Positions 50,372-59,236 of a stretch of DNA of 64,000 bases are shown here, in pieces. Position numbers and translations under genes: made by a program. Location of the stretch: the NCBI GenBank assembly GCA_947085045.1, contig CAMTUU010000014.1, positions 1-64,000 on the forward strand. The letters run 5' to 3'. The stretch's first letter is position 1, and every line of letters starts with the position of its first letter. The notes under the pieces were generated by a model. That model made no database searches. It was not told where the DNA came from and saw only the letters and a list, made by a program, of their open reading frames with translations. This DNA is from Pseudolysinimonas_A sp947085045 (GTDB lineage Bacteria; Actinomycetota; Actinomycetes; Actinomycetales; Microbacteriaceae).

Positions 50372-51076
50372 TCAGGAGGCGCGCCGCGCCGCCCCCGCCC
50401 TGCGGCTCTTCACCGAGCTGGCGTACACGTCGACGTACTCCTGGCCGCTCAGCTTCGACAACTCGTGCATGATCTCGTCGGTGATCGAACGCAGGACGAA
50501 GCGGTCACCCTCCATCCCGGCGAAGCGCGAGAAGTCCATCGGCTCGCCGACGACGACCCCGACCTTCCGCAGTTTCGGGAAGACGCGCCCGGTCGGCAGC
50601 ACCTTGTCGGTGTCGATCATCGCGATCGGCACCACCGTGGCTCCGGACTCCAGCAGCATCCGGGCGATGCCGGTGCGTCCGCGATAGAGGCGACCGTCGG
50701 GACTGCGGGTACCTTCGGGGTAGATCCCGAGCTGCCGGCCCTGGCCGAGCACGCCCAGTCCCGCGTCGAGGGCGGCCTCCGAGGCCTTGCCGCCCGAACG
50801 GTCGATCGGCACCTGACCGACGCCGGAGAAGAAGAACCGGCTGAACCACCCCTTGATGCCGGGGCCGGTGAAGTACTCGCTCTTGGCGAGGAACACGATG
50901 TGCCGATCGACCACGAGCGGCAGCAGCAGCGAGTCGACGAACGAGAGGTGGTTGCTGGCGAAGACCACCGGGCCCGATTCGGGGATGTTCTCGTCCCCGA
51001 CGATCCACGGCCGATAGACCGTGTGCACGAAAGGACCGAGCAACACGAACTTGATCAACCAGTAGAGAGGAGGCAC
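50372..51076 (-). CDS. plsC: 1-acyl-sn-glycerol-3-phosphate acyltransferase
   Basis: A 234-residue acyltransferase of the PlsC family that makes phosphatidic acid from lysophosphatidate. It has the catalytic NHLSFVD (HxxxxD), IYPEGTRSPDG (block III), and a proline-containing VVPIAMI block. GTG 51076 is the start: TAGGCT, 7 nt upstream, is a -10 box that contains the TAG stop of the glucokinase gene, and no ribosome site is present. Confidence 0.92.
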   Translation of the reverse strand: MPPLYWLIKFVLLGPFVHTVYRPWIVGDENIPESGPVVFASNHLSFVDSLLLPLVVDRHIVFLAKSEYFTGPGIKGWFSRFFFSGVGQVPIDRSGGKASEAALDAGLGVLGQGRQLGIYPEGTRSPDGRLYRGRTGIARMLLESGATVVPIAMIDTDKVLPTGRVFPKLRKVGVVVGEPMDFSRFAGMEGDRFVLRSITDEIMHELSKLSGQEYVDVYASSVKSRRAGAARRAS

Positions 51077-51083
51077 CGCGGCC

Positions 51084-51089
51084 AGCCTA
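51084..51089 (-). promoter_or_regulatory. -10 box TAGGCT overlapping the glucokinase stop
   Basis: The TAG is the glk termination codon. The hexamer ends 7 nt before the plsC GTG, giving plsC a leaderless promoter. Confidence 0.5.
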
Positions 51090-52058
51090 TTCCGATACGG
51101 AGCTGCCGCGGCTCGCGGCGTGGAGGCGCGCGAGGTCGGCCGCGCCGACCACGCCGGCGTCGTTGACGAGTTCCGCCACGACGAACCGCGGCTCGGGGTG
51201 GAAGCCCCGCGCGGGCAGGTGGGCGAGGAAAGATTCCCGGATGGGGTCCAGGAGCAGGTCGCCGGCGATCGCCACTCCCCCGCCGAAGACGAACACCTCC
51301 GGGTCGAGCACGGCGCCGATCGACGCGCAGGCCTGACCGAGCCAGTCGCCGAGTTCGCGCAGGGCGGCGAGGGCGCCGACGTCGCCCTCCTGGATGAGTC
51401 CCGCGATGATCGGTCCGTCGAGCATTCCGCCGTTCGCCTCGCGCGCCCGCGCCATGCCGGCGCCGATGCCGCCGGCATCCGCGATCTCGCTCGAGAACCG
51501 CAGCAGCGCGCGGCCGGAGCCGTACTGCTCGATGCACCCCTTCTGACCGCACCCGCAGGGATGACCACCCGGCACCACCCGCAGGTGGCCGATCTCGCCG
51601 CCGGCGCCGAACCCGCCCCGGAAGAGCCGACCCTGGGTGACGATCGCGCCGCCGACGCCGGTGCCGATGGTGAGCAACGTCATATCAGTCGTGCCGCGGC
51701 CTGCGCCGAAGCGGTACTCGGCCCAACCGGCCGCGTTGGCGTCGTTGTCGATCGTGATGTCGAGTCCGGGCAGCCGCGCGGAGAGCCGCTCGCGGAAGGG
51801 TTCGCTGCGCCAGTTGATGTTCGGCGCGTAGTAGACGGTCGACTGGGTGACGTCGATGAATCCGGCGGCTGCCACACCGACGGCGACGATCTGCTGCCCG
51901 TCGGCGAGCACCTGGACGAGGTCGACGACGACGTCGACGATCGCGGCGGGGTCACCCGCGGGCGTGGGGCGGCGCTCGAGCCGCAGGACACCGCCCGCCT
52001 CGTTCACGAGAGCCCCGGCGACCTTGGTCCCCCCGATGTCGATTCCGATGGCGTGCAC
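51087..52058 (-). CDS. glk: ROK-family glucokinase
   Basis: A 323-residue ROK sugar kinase. It has the phosphate loop IGIDIGGTKVAG at the N-terminus, an NDANAAGWAEY catalytic block, GTGVGGAIV, and the ROK zinc motif GHPCGCGQKGCIEQYGSG. ROK glucokinases phosphorylate glucose with ATP. Without a helix-turn-helix domain it is not a ROK repressor. GTG 52058 lies 7 nt from TAGGCT (52071-52066), again a leaderless pattern. Glucose is the family-based substrate guess. Confidence 0.92.
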   Translation of the reverse strand: MHAIGIDIGGTKVAGALVNEAGGVLRLERRPTPAGDPAAIVDVVVDLVQVLADGQQIVAVGVAAAGFIDVTQSTVYYAPNINWRSEPFRERLSARLPGLDITIDNDANAAGWAEYRFGAGRGTTDMTLLTIGTGVGGAIVTQGRLFRGGFGAGGEIGHLRVVPGGHPCGCGQKGCIEQYGSGRALLRFSSEIADAGGIGAGMARAREANGGMLDGPIIAGLIQEGDVGALAALRELGDWLGQACASIGAVLDPEVFVFGGGVAIAGDLLLDPIRESFLAHLPARGFHPEPRFVVAELVNDAGVVGAADLARLHAASRGSSVSE

Positions 52059-52065
52059 TCGCAAC

Positions 52066-52071
52066 AGCCTA
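52066..52071 (-). promoter_or_regulatory. -10 box TAGGCT for leaderless glk
   Basis: TAGGCT on the minus strand ends 7 nt before the glk GTG. The divergent ligase promoter begins about 30 bp away. Confidence 0.5.
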
Positions 52072-52099
52072 ATTCCGTGGTGACTCGGAATCCCCCAGG

Positions 52100-52105
52100 T
52101 AAGCT
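52100..52105 (+). promoter_or_regulatory. -10 box TAAGCT for the acyl-CoA ligase gene
   Basis: TAAGCT gives a start near 52112 and a leader of about 29 nt containing AAAGGAG, so this gene uses a Shine-Dalgarno sequence, unlike its divergent neighbour. Confidence 0.5.
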
Positions 52106-52140
52106 CGCAGGAACCATTCCCCGGCCCCAAAGGAGTCGCC

Positions 52141-53967
52141 GTGAAAGAGAACTTCACCCCGCTCGCCGTCCAGCCCGACCCGGACGCGAACATCACCGAT
52201 CTGCTCGAAGCCCGGGTCGCCCAGACCCCCGACGCCGCGCTGTTCTCGCTGCCGACGCCTGACGGCGGCTGGAGCGACGTCACCGCCGCCGAGTTCAAGA
52301 AGCAGGTCGTCGCCCTCGCGAAAGGATTCGTCGCCGCCGGCGTGCAGCCCGGCGAGAAGATCGGCTTCATGTGCAAGGTCCGCTACGAGTGGACTCTCGT
52401 CGACTTCGCGATCGCGTACGCCGGGGCCATCGTCGTCCCCGTCTACGAGACCTCGTCGCCGGCGCAGGTCCAGTACATCCTCACCGATTCCGGCGCGACC
52501 GGCATCATCCTCGAGACCGCCGAGCACTTCACGCGTTTCGACGAGGTGCGCAGCGAGGCGCCCGACGTCTCGAAGGTCTGGCAGCTGCACCTCGGCGACC
52601 TCGAGAAGTTGTCGGGGTCAGGAGACAAGGTCACCGACGCCGACCTCGAGAAGCGCCGCTCCGCCGCCAACGGCAAGGACATGGCGACCCTCATCTACAC
52701 CTCGGGCTCGACCGGCACGCCGAAGGGCTGCATCCTCACCCACTCGAACTTCGTCGACCTGAGCCGCAACGCCGCGGTCGCGATGGACGAGGTGGTGAAC
52801 ACGCCGGGCGCATCCACCCTGCTGTTCATCACGACCGCCCACGTCTTCGCCCGCTTCATCTCGATGCTCTCGGTGCACGCGGGCGTGCGGGTCGGCCACC
52901 AGGCCGACACCAAGAAATTGGTCGAGTCGCTCGGGTCGTTCAAGCCGACGTTCCTGCTCGCGGTCCCCCGCGTCTTCGAGAAGGTCTACAACTCGGCCGA
53001 GCAGAAGGCCGTCGCCGGCGGCAAGGGCAACATCTTCCACGCCGCCGTCGACACGGCGATCGCGCACTCGAAGGCGCTCGACGACGGCAAGGTGTCGCTC
53101 GGCCTGAAGATCAAGTTCGCCCTGTTCGACCGGCTCGTCTACGGCAAGCTCAAGGCGGTCATGGGCGGCAACGTCAAGTACGCGGTCTCGGGCGGCGCGC
53201 CGCTCGGCACGCGCCTCGGCCACTTCTTCCGCAGCCTCGACGTCAAGATCCTCGAGGGCTACGGCCTCACCGAGACCTCGGCCCCGGCCACGGTCAACCG
53301 CGCCGAGAAGTTCAAGATCGGCACCGTCGGCCCCGCCCTGCCCGGTAACGGCATCAAGATCGCCGACGACGGGGAGGTGCAGGTCAAGGGCATCGCCGTG
53401 TTCGCCGGCTACTGGCAGAACGAGCAGGCGACGAAAGACACCTTCGACGGCGAGTGGTTCAAGACCGGCGACCTCGGCGAGCTCGACGAGGACGGCTACC
53501 TGTCGATCACCGGCCGCACGAAGGAGATCATCGTCACGGCCGCCGGCAAGAACGTGGCGCCGACCGCCCTCGAAGATCCGATCCGGGCGAACCCGATCAT
53601 CGGCCAGATCATCGTCGTCGGCGACCAGAAGCCGTTCATCTCGGCGCTCGTGACGCTCGACTCCGAGATGCTGCCACCGTGGCTCAACAGCAACGGCGAG
53701 GCGGCCGACATGTCGCTCGCCGACGCCGCCGTGAACCCGAAGGTCATCGCCGAGGTGCAGAAGGCGGTGGATGCCGCCAACGCGAAGGTCTCGCGCGCGG
53801 AGTCGATCCGCAAGTTCACGATCCTCGCGACCGAGTTCACCGAGGCCTCGGGGCACCTGACGCCGAAGATGTCGCTCAAGCGCGGCCCGATCATGAAGGA
53901 CTTCGCGACCCAGGTGGAGGCGATGTACGAGCAGCCCGCCACCAAGGGCGAGTCGCTCGTCCACTAG
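52141..53967 (+). CDS. fadD15: Long-chain acyl-CoA synthetase (FadD15 type)
   Basis: A 608-residue AMP-forming ligase of the long-chain fatty acyl-CoA synthetase group. The P-loop is IYTSGSTGTPKGC near residue 188, then YGLTETSAPATV, the hinge TGDLGELDEDGYLSITGRTKE and the catalytic-lysine region near the C-terminus (LTPKMSLKR). It activates fatty acids for lipid synthesis or beta-oxidation. GTG 52141 has an ideal AAAGGAG. In M. tuberculosis fadD15 (Rv2187) lies in the same neighbourhood. Confidence 0.92.
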   Translation: MKENFTPLAVQPDPDANITDLLEARVAQTPDAALFSLPTPDGGWSDVTAAEFKKQVVALAKGFVAAGVQPGEKIGFMCKVRYEWTLVDFAIAYAGAIVVPVYETSSPAQVQYILTDSGATGIILETAEHFTRFDEVRSEAPDVSKVWQLHLGDLEKLSGSGDKVTDADLEKRRSAANGKDMATLIYTSGSTGTPKGCILTHSNFVDLSRNAAVAMDEVVNTPGASTLLFITTAHVFARFISMLSVHAGVRVGHQADTKKLVESLGSFKPTFLLAVPRVFEKVYNSAEQKAVAGGKGNIFHAAVDTAIAHSKALDDGKVSLGLKIKFALFDRLVYGKLKAVMGGNVKYAVSGGAPLGTRLGHFFRSLDVKILEGYGLTETSAPATVNRAEKFKIGTVGPALPGNGIKIADDGEVQVKGIAVFAGYWQNEQATKDTFDGEWFKTGDLGELDEDGYLSITGRTKEIIVTAAGKNVAPTALEDPIRANPIIGQIIVVGDQKPFISALVTLDSEMLPPWLNSNGEAADMSLADAAVNPKVIAEVQKAVDAANAKVSRAESIRKFTILATEFTEASGHLTPKMSLKRGPIMKDFATQVEAMYEQPATKGESLVH

Positions 53968-53980
53968 TCCTCGCGAACCA

Positions 53981-54032
53981 CGACTGACCGAGCCGCCGCG
54001 TCCAGGACACCGGAGCGGCGGTTCGTCAGTCG
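53981..54032. terminator. Long hairpin between convergent fadD15 and def
   Basis: Two arms of about 18-19 bp (53981-53999 and 54015-54032) pair with few mismatches around a 15-nt loop: CGACTGAC...GCCGCCGC against GCGGCGG...TCAGTCG. It lacks a T-run but is by far the strongest structure in the 91-bp gap and could stop transcripts from both sides. Confidence 0.6.
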
Positions 54033-54058
54033 TCGAGCAACTCAGCGGCTGGGCGGCG

Positions 54059-54559
54059 TCACTGCTGAAACCAAGGAGCCTGACGAATGGATCGCATGGC
54101 TTCGCGCTTCACCTCGGGCTCGAGCCCTTCGATGTAGAGCTTCCCGTCGAGGTGGTCGCACTCGTGCTGCAGCGCCTGCGCCATCAGCCCGTCGCCGCTG
54201 ACGTCCACGACGTTGCCGTCGGCGTCGAGGCCGGTGACCCGCGCCCACGGATGGCGCAGGCGGGGGAAGAAGAACCCGGGTACCGAGAGGCAGCCCTCGT
54301 CGACGAGTTCCGGATCACCCGACACTTCGAGCACGGGGTTGAAGACGTAGCCGATGTCGCCGTCGACGTTCCAGCTGAAGCCGCGCAGGCCGACGCCGAT
54401 CTGGTTGGCCGCGACCCCGGCGCGCCCGGGCGGGGTGACGGTGTCGATCAGATCCTCGGCGAGGGCGGCGAGCCGGACGTCACCCGGCGCCACGGCGACG
54501 GGGTCGGTGCGGGAGCGGAGGATGGGATCGCCGAAGAGCCGGATCTGGCGCTCCGTCAT
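54059..54559 (-). CDS. def: Peptide deformylase
   Basis: A 166-residue metalloenzyme that removes the N-formyl group of nascent proteins. Motif 1 GVAANQIGV is near residue 48, motif 2 EGCLSVPG near 88 and motif 3 QHECDHLDG near 130; the Cys and two His bind the metal and the Glu is catalytic. The start ATG overlaps the stop of the MinD-like gene (ATGA), an unusual coupling for def, which more often sits beside fmt. A second deformylase may exist elsewhere. Confidence 0.95.
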   Translation of the reverse strand: MTERQIRLFGDPILRSRTDPVAVAPGDVRLAALAEDLIDTVTPPGRAGVAANQIGVGLRGFSWNVDGDIGYVFNPVLEVSGDPELVDEGCLSVPGFFFPRLRHPWARVTGLDADGNVVDVSGDGLMAQALQHECDHLDGKLYIEGLEPEVKREAMRSIRQAPWFQQ

Positions 54560-55758
54560 GCACGATCCCCGGGCAGGCCGTCGACGACGAGGGCGGCGAG
54601 CTGGCGCGCGGAGGCGCGAGTGAACGGGCGCAGTGCGTCGAAGCGCACGATCGACCCGGCGGCGAGTTCCGGGTCGTACGGGATGCGCACGACGGAGCGC
54701 ACCCGCGAGCGGAAGTGCTCCTCGATGTCGTGCAGCTTGTCGAGGTCGGTGCCCTGCGTCGACGCATTGAGGGCGACGACGGCGTTGGCGACGAGGTGCC
54801 CGTAGTTGTTCGCCTCGAGCCAGGTGAGCGTCTCTGAGGCGAGTCGCGCCTCGTCGATGCTGCCGCCGGAGACGACGACCACGGCATCCGCCCGTTGCAG
54901 GGTGGCGCGCATCACCGAGTGCACGACGCCGGTGCCGCAGTCGGTGACCACGACGCCGTAGTGCGGCGAGACGACGTCGGCGACGACGTTGTAGCCGCCT
55001 TCGTCGAACGCTTCGGCCAGTAGCGGGTCGCCGTCGGAGGCGGCGACGTCGAGCCCCGTGCTGTCGCGGGACACGTGAGCGGAGAGTTTGTCGAATCCGC
55101 CGAGCTCGGGGGCATGCAGCACGACGTCGCGTACCGTGGAGCGGGTCTGCCTGGTGACCCGGTCGGCGAGGGTGCCGCGATCGGGGTTCGCGTCGATCGC
55201 GAGCACGCGATCGGTTCGGGCGTCGGCCAGCGCCATCCCGAGCAGCGTGGTGATCGTCGTCTTGCCGACGCCGCCCTTGCGACTGAGCACCGGCACGAAC
55301 CGGGGGCCGTCGGTGAAGTGCCGGGCGATGCGGGCGTCGAGAGCCTTGCGGGCGCGCACCTTGCCCGAGTCACCGAGGTTGACCAGGTGCAGCGTGGCGC
55401 CGTAGACGAGCGTCGGCCAGGTGCCCTCGGGGGCGGGGCGGCGACCGGGCTTGATCGGCTTGGCCGGACGAGACTCCTTGACCGGCCCAGCAGTCGCAGG
55501 GGTGACCTCGGGATGTTCGGGCAGCGGAACGATCTCGGGTGCGGCCTGCGGGACGACGACCGGGGTGACGATGGTGGCGACGATCTCGATCGACCGGGTC
55601 GCACCGACCGGGTCGGTCGCGGACGGCGCGGCCACGCGATCGAGGGCGACCATCGCGGCATCGTCGGGCACCGCGTGCACGGGCTCGGGAAGCTGGAGGT
55701 CGACCGTCAGACTCGGCGGCAACGCCGTCGCGAGATCGTCGTTCTGGTCCTTACGCAT
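54556..55758 (-). CDS. MinD/ParA-like ATPase with long N-terminal extension
   Basis: A 400-residue protein. The first 150 residues are Pro/Ala/Val-rich and probably disordered. The deviant Walker A KGGVGKTT is at 161-168, then DANPDRGTL (Walker A' region) and TDCGTGVVHSV (Walker B). There is no clear C-terminal amphipathic MinD membrane helix; the end reads RASARQLAALVVDG. Proteins of this shape occur in actinobacteria near type VII secretion or mycobacterial-type MinD-like genes, but no such genes are here. Its coupling to def is the only contextual clue. The function is unassigned. Confidence 0.8.
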   Translation of the reverse strand: MRKDQNDDLATALPPSLTVDLQLPEPVHAVPDDAAMVALDRVAAPSATDPVGATRSIEIVATIVTPVVVPQAAPEIVPLPEHPEVTPATAGPVKESRPAKPIKPGRRPAPEGTWPTLVYGATLHLVNLGDSGKVRARKALDARIARHFTDGPRFVPVLSRKGGVGKTTITTLLGMALADARTDRVLAIDANPDRGTLADRVTRQTRSTVRDVVLHAPELGGFDKLSAHVSRDSTGLDVAASDGDPLLAEAFDEGGYNVVADVVSPHYGVVVTDCGTGVVHSVMRATLQRADAVVVVSGGSIDEARLASETLTWLEANNYGHLVANAVVALNASTQGTDLDKLHDIEEHFRSRVRSVVRIPYDPELAAGSIVRFDALRPFTRASARQLAALVVDGLPGDRA

Positions 55759-55762
55759 CCTT

Positions 55763-58700
55763 CTATTCGACCACGATCAGGAGGTCGCCGCCTTCCACCT
55801 GTTGGGTGGTGCGGATGGCGAGCCGCTTCACGGTGCCGGCGACGGGGCTGGTGATGGCGGCCTCCATCTTCATCGCCTCGATCGACGCGATCGGCTGACC
55901 GGAGAGGACGGTGTCGCCGTCGGCCACTTTGAGGGTGACGACGCCCGAGAACGGCGCGGCGACCTGTCCGGCGACCGAGGGGTCGGCCTTCTCGGCGGTG
56001 GCGATGTCGACCTTGATCGAGCGGTCGCGCACGAGGATCGGCCGCAGCTGCCCGTTGATGGTCGTCATGACGCTGCGCATTCCCTGCTCGTCGGGTTCGC
56101 CGATGGCCTCGAGGCTCAGCAGCAGGTCGACGCCCGGTCCGAGCGAGACGGCGTGCTCGACGCCGGACCGCAGGCCGTACAGGTAGTCGAGCGTCGGCAC
56201 CTTCGACAGGTCGCCGTACTGCTCGCGCACCTGCTCGAACGCCGTGGTCGGCGCGGCGAACAGCAGTCGGTTGAGTGCGGAGCGACGTCCGGCGGAGTCG
56301 CCGTCGAGTGCAGCCTGGTCCTCGGGTGTGATCGGCGTCGTGCCGATCTTCACGTCGCGGCCCTCGAGCACCTTCGACCGGAACGGCTCGGGCCAGCCAC
56401 CCGGCAGGTCGCCGAGTTCGCCGGCCATGAAGCCGACGACGGAGTCGGGGATGTCGTACTTCGCCGGGTTCTGCTCGAAGTCGGCGGGGTCCGCGTCGGC
56501 CGCGACGAGGGCGAGGGCGAGGTCGCCGACCACCTTCGACGACGGCGTGACTTTGGGCGGTCGGCCGAGGATGAGGTTGGCCGCCGCATACGCGTCCTCG
56601 ACCTTCTCGAACTGATCGCCCAGCCCGAGGGCGATCGCCTGCTGGCGCAGGTTCGAGAGCTGCCCGCCCGGGATCTCGTGCTTGTAGACCCGGCCCGTCG
56701 GGCCCGGGAGCCCTGATTCGAACGGCTTGTACGCGCGACGGACCGCCTCCCAGTACGGCTCGAGATCCTCGACCGCCGAGAGCGAGATGCCGGTGTCGCG
56801 GTCGGTGTGCGCGGTCGCGGCGACGAGCGCCGACAGGCTCGGCTGGCTCGTCGTGCCCGCCATCGGCGCGGACGCCGCGTCGACGGCATCCGCTCCCGCC
56901 CGGCTCGCGGCCAGCAGGGTGGCGAGCTGCCCGCCCGCGGTGTCGTGCGTGTGCACGTGCACGGGCAGGTCGAAGTTCTCGCGCAGGGCCGCGACGAGCT
57001 TCTCGGCGGCGCTCGCGCGGAGCAGCCCGGCCATGTCCTTGATCGCGAGGATGTGGGCGCCGCGCGCGACCATCTGCTCGGCGAGTTTCAGGTAGTAGTC
57101 GAGCGTGTAGAGGTCTTCGGCGGGATCGAGCAGGTCGCCGGTGTAGCAGAGCGCGACTTCGGCGACCGCGCTGCCCGTGGCGAGCACGGCGTCGATCGCC
57201 GGCGTCATCTGGTCGACGTCGTTGAGCGCGTCGAAGATGCGGAAGATGTCGACCCCGCTCGCGGCGGCCTCCGACACGAACGCATCCGTCACCTCGGTCG
57301 GGTACGGCGTGTAGCCGACGGTGTTGCGGCCGCGGAGCAGCATCTGGAGGGCGACGTTGGGCAGGGCGTCGCGCATCGCGGCGAGCCGCTCCCACGGGTC
57401 CTCGCCGAGGAACCGGAGGGCGACGTCGTAGGTCGCCCCGCCCCAGGCTTCGACGGAGAGCAGACCGGGCGTCAGGCGCGCGACGTGCGGCAGCACGGCG
57501 GCGAGGTCTTTCGTGCGCACGCGGGTGGCCAGCAGCGACTGGTGGGCGTCGCGGAACGTCGTGTCGGTGACGGCGAGCGGCGTCTGCGCCCGGAGCGCCG
57601 CGGCGAACCCGGCAGGACCGAGCTCGAGCAGCCTCTGCCGCGACCCGTCGGGTGTCGGCGACTCGAGGTCGACGACCGGCAACTTGAGCGCCGGGTCGAT
57701 CGCACCCGCGCCGTCGCCGTTGGGCTGGTTGACGGTGACGTCGGCCAGCCAGGAGAGGATCTTCGAGCCGCGGTCCTTCGACTCGTGGCCGCGCACCAGC
57801 CACGGCCGCTCTTCGATGAAGGCCGTCGACACGTCGCCGGCGAGGAAGTCGGGGTCGTCGAACACGGCCTGCAGGAACGGGATGTTGGTCGCGACGCCGC
57901 GCAGGCGGAACTCGGCCAGCCCGCGCCGAGCGCGGCGCACGGCCGACGGGAAGTCGCGCCCGCGGCAGATCATCTTCACGAGCATCGAGTCGAAGTGCGC
58001 CGACACCTGCGCGCCGGCGGCGACCGTGCCGCCGTCGAGACGGATGCCCGCGCCGCCCGGCGACCGGTAGGTCGTGATCTTGCCGGTGTCGGGACGGAAG
58101 CCGGCGGCCGGGTCCTCGGTCGTGATGCGGCACTGGATCGCGAAGCCGCGCAGCTGGATCTGGTCCTGACGGAGGTCGAGGTCGGCGAGGGTCTCCCCCG
58201 ACGCGATCCGCATCTGGGCCTGCACGAGGTCGACATCCGTCACCTCTTCGGTCACGGTGTGCTCGACCTGGATGCGCGGGTTCATCTCGATGAAGACGTG
58301 CTGACCGGCGCGCTCCCCCGCCGTGTCGAGCAGGAATTCGACGGTGCCCGCGTTCACGTAGCCGATCGACTTCGCGAAGGCGATCGCATCCCGGTGCATC
58401 GCGCGACGGATGCTCTCGTCGAGGTTCGGCGCGGGCGCGATCTCGACCACTTTCTGGTGGCGGCGCTGCACCGAGCAGTCGCGCTCGAACAGGTGGATCG
58501 TCTCGCCCGTCGCATCGGCGAGGATCTGCACCTCGATGTGCCGCGGTCGCACGACGGCCTGCTCGATGAACATCGTCGGGTCGCCGAATGCCGAGTCGGC
58601 CTCGCGCATCGCGGCCTGGAGGGCCTCGCGCAGGTCTTCTTTCTTGTCGACGCGCCGCATGCCGCGTCCGCCGCCGCCGGCGACGGCCTTCGCGAACACC

Positions 58701-59161
58701 GGGAAGCCGATCTCGTCGGCGCCGGCGAGCAGCACCTCGATGTCAGTCGTCGCGGGGGTGGACTTCAGCACCGGGACGCCCGCCGAGATCGCGTGCTCCT
58801 TCGCCGTGACCTTATTGCCCGCCATCTCCAGCACGTGCTGTCCCGGGCCGATGAACGTGATCCCGTTCGCCGCGGACGCGGCGGCGAGATCGGGGTTCTC
58901 CGACAGGAATCCGTAGCCCGGGTAGATCGCGTCAGCTCCCGACTCCTTCGCGACGCGGATGATCTCGTCGACGTCGAGGTACGCCCGCACCGGGTGGCCT
59001 TCCTCGCCGATCTGGTACGCCTCGTCGGCCTTCAGCCGGTGCAGGGAGTTGCGATCCTCATAGGGGTAGACGGCCACCGTCTTCGCCCCGAGCTCGTAGG
59101 CGGCCCGGAACGCCCGGATCGCGATCTCACCGCGGTTCGCGACCAGGATCTTGCGGAACAT
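55763..59161 (-). CDS. pyc: Pyruvate carboxylase
   Basis: A 1132-residue biotin enzyme that makes oxaloacetate from pyruvate, replenishing the citric acid cycle. Domains in order: biotin carboxylase (1-450; ILVANRGEIAIR, GGGGRGMR, MNPRIQVEHTVTEE), carboxyltransferase (about 530-830; DTTFRDAHQSLLATR, EAWGGATYDVALRFL), allosteric linker, and biotin carrier at the end with EAMKMEA. Length is normal for the single-chain form. ATG 59161 follows GAAAGGAC. It ends 4 bp from the MinD-like start, so the two may be co-transcribed. Confidence 0.97.
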   Translation of the reverse strand: MFRKILVANRGEIAIRAFRAAYELGAKTVAVYPYEDRNSLHRLKADEAYQIGEEGHPVRAYLDVDEIIRVAKESGADAIYPGYGFLSENPDLAAASAANGITFIGPGQHVLEMAGNKVTAKEHAISAGVPVLKSTPATTDIEVLLAGADEIGFPVFAKAVAGGGGRGMRRVDKKEDLREALQAAMREADSAFGDPTMFIEQAVVRPRHIEVQILADATGETIHLFERDCSVQRRHQKVVEIAPAPNLDESIRRAMHRDAIAFAKSIGYVNAGTVEFLLDTAGERAGQHVFIEMNPRIQVEHTVTEEVTDVDLVQAQMRIASGETLADLDLRQDQIQLRGFAIQCRITTEDPAAGFRPDTGKITTYRSPGGAGIRLDGGTVAAGAQVSAHFDSMLVKMICRGRDFPSAVRRARRGLAEFRLRGVATNIPFLQAVFDDPDFLAGDVSTAFIEERPWLVRGHESKDRGSKILSWLADVTVNQPNGDGAGAIDPALKLPVVDLESPTPDGSRQRLLELGPAGFAAALRAQTPLAVTDTTFRDAHQSLLATRVRTKDLAAVLPHVARLTPGLLSVEAWGGATYDVALRFLGEDPWERLAAMRDALPNVALQMLLRGRNTVGYTPYPTEVTDAFVSEAAASGVDIFRIFDALNDVDQMTPAIDAVLATGSAVAEVALCYTGDLLDPAEDLYTLDYYLKLAEQMVARGAHILAIKDMAGLLRASAAEKLVAALRENFDLPVHVHTHDTAGGQLATLLAASRAGADAVDAASAPMAGTTSQPSLSALVAATAHTDRDTGISLSAVEDLEPYWEAVRRAYKPFESGLPGPTGRVYKHEIPGGQLSNLRQQAIALGLGDQFEKVEDAYAAANLILGRPPKVTPSSKVVGDLALALVAADADPADFEQNPAKYDIPDSVVGFMAGELGDLPGGWPEPFRSKVLEGRDVKIGTTPITPEDQAALDGDSAGRRSALNRLLFAAPTTAFEQVREQYGDLSKVPTLDYLYGLRSGVEHAVSLGPGVDLLLSLEAIGEPDEQGMRSVMTTINGQLRPILVRDRSIKVDIATAEKADPSVAGQVAAPFSGVVTLKVADGDTVLSGQPIASIEAMKMEAAITSPVAGTVKRLAIRTTQQVEGGDLLIVVE

Positions 59162-59222
59162 GGAGTCCTTTCGACGGAGGGCGTGCGACGTGGCGGTGAC
59201 GCTGCTCCCAGGGTACTGAAGG

Positions 59223-59228
59223 TAGGCT
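59223..59228 (+). promoter_or_regulatory. -10 box TAGGCT for parA-like gene
   Basis: TAGGCT ends 8 nt before ATG 59237. It is divergent from pyc with only 75 bp between the starts. Confidence 0.5.
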
Positions 59229-59236
59229 CCCTCATC

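Noticed and set aside
59162..59236. parS site beside the ParA gene
   Set aside because: The intergenic region between pyc and parA has no parS-like inverted repeat and no parB is adjacent.
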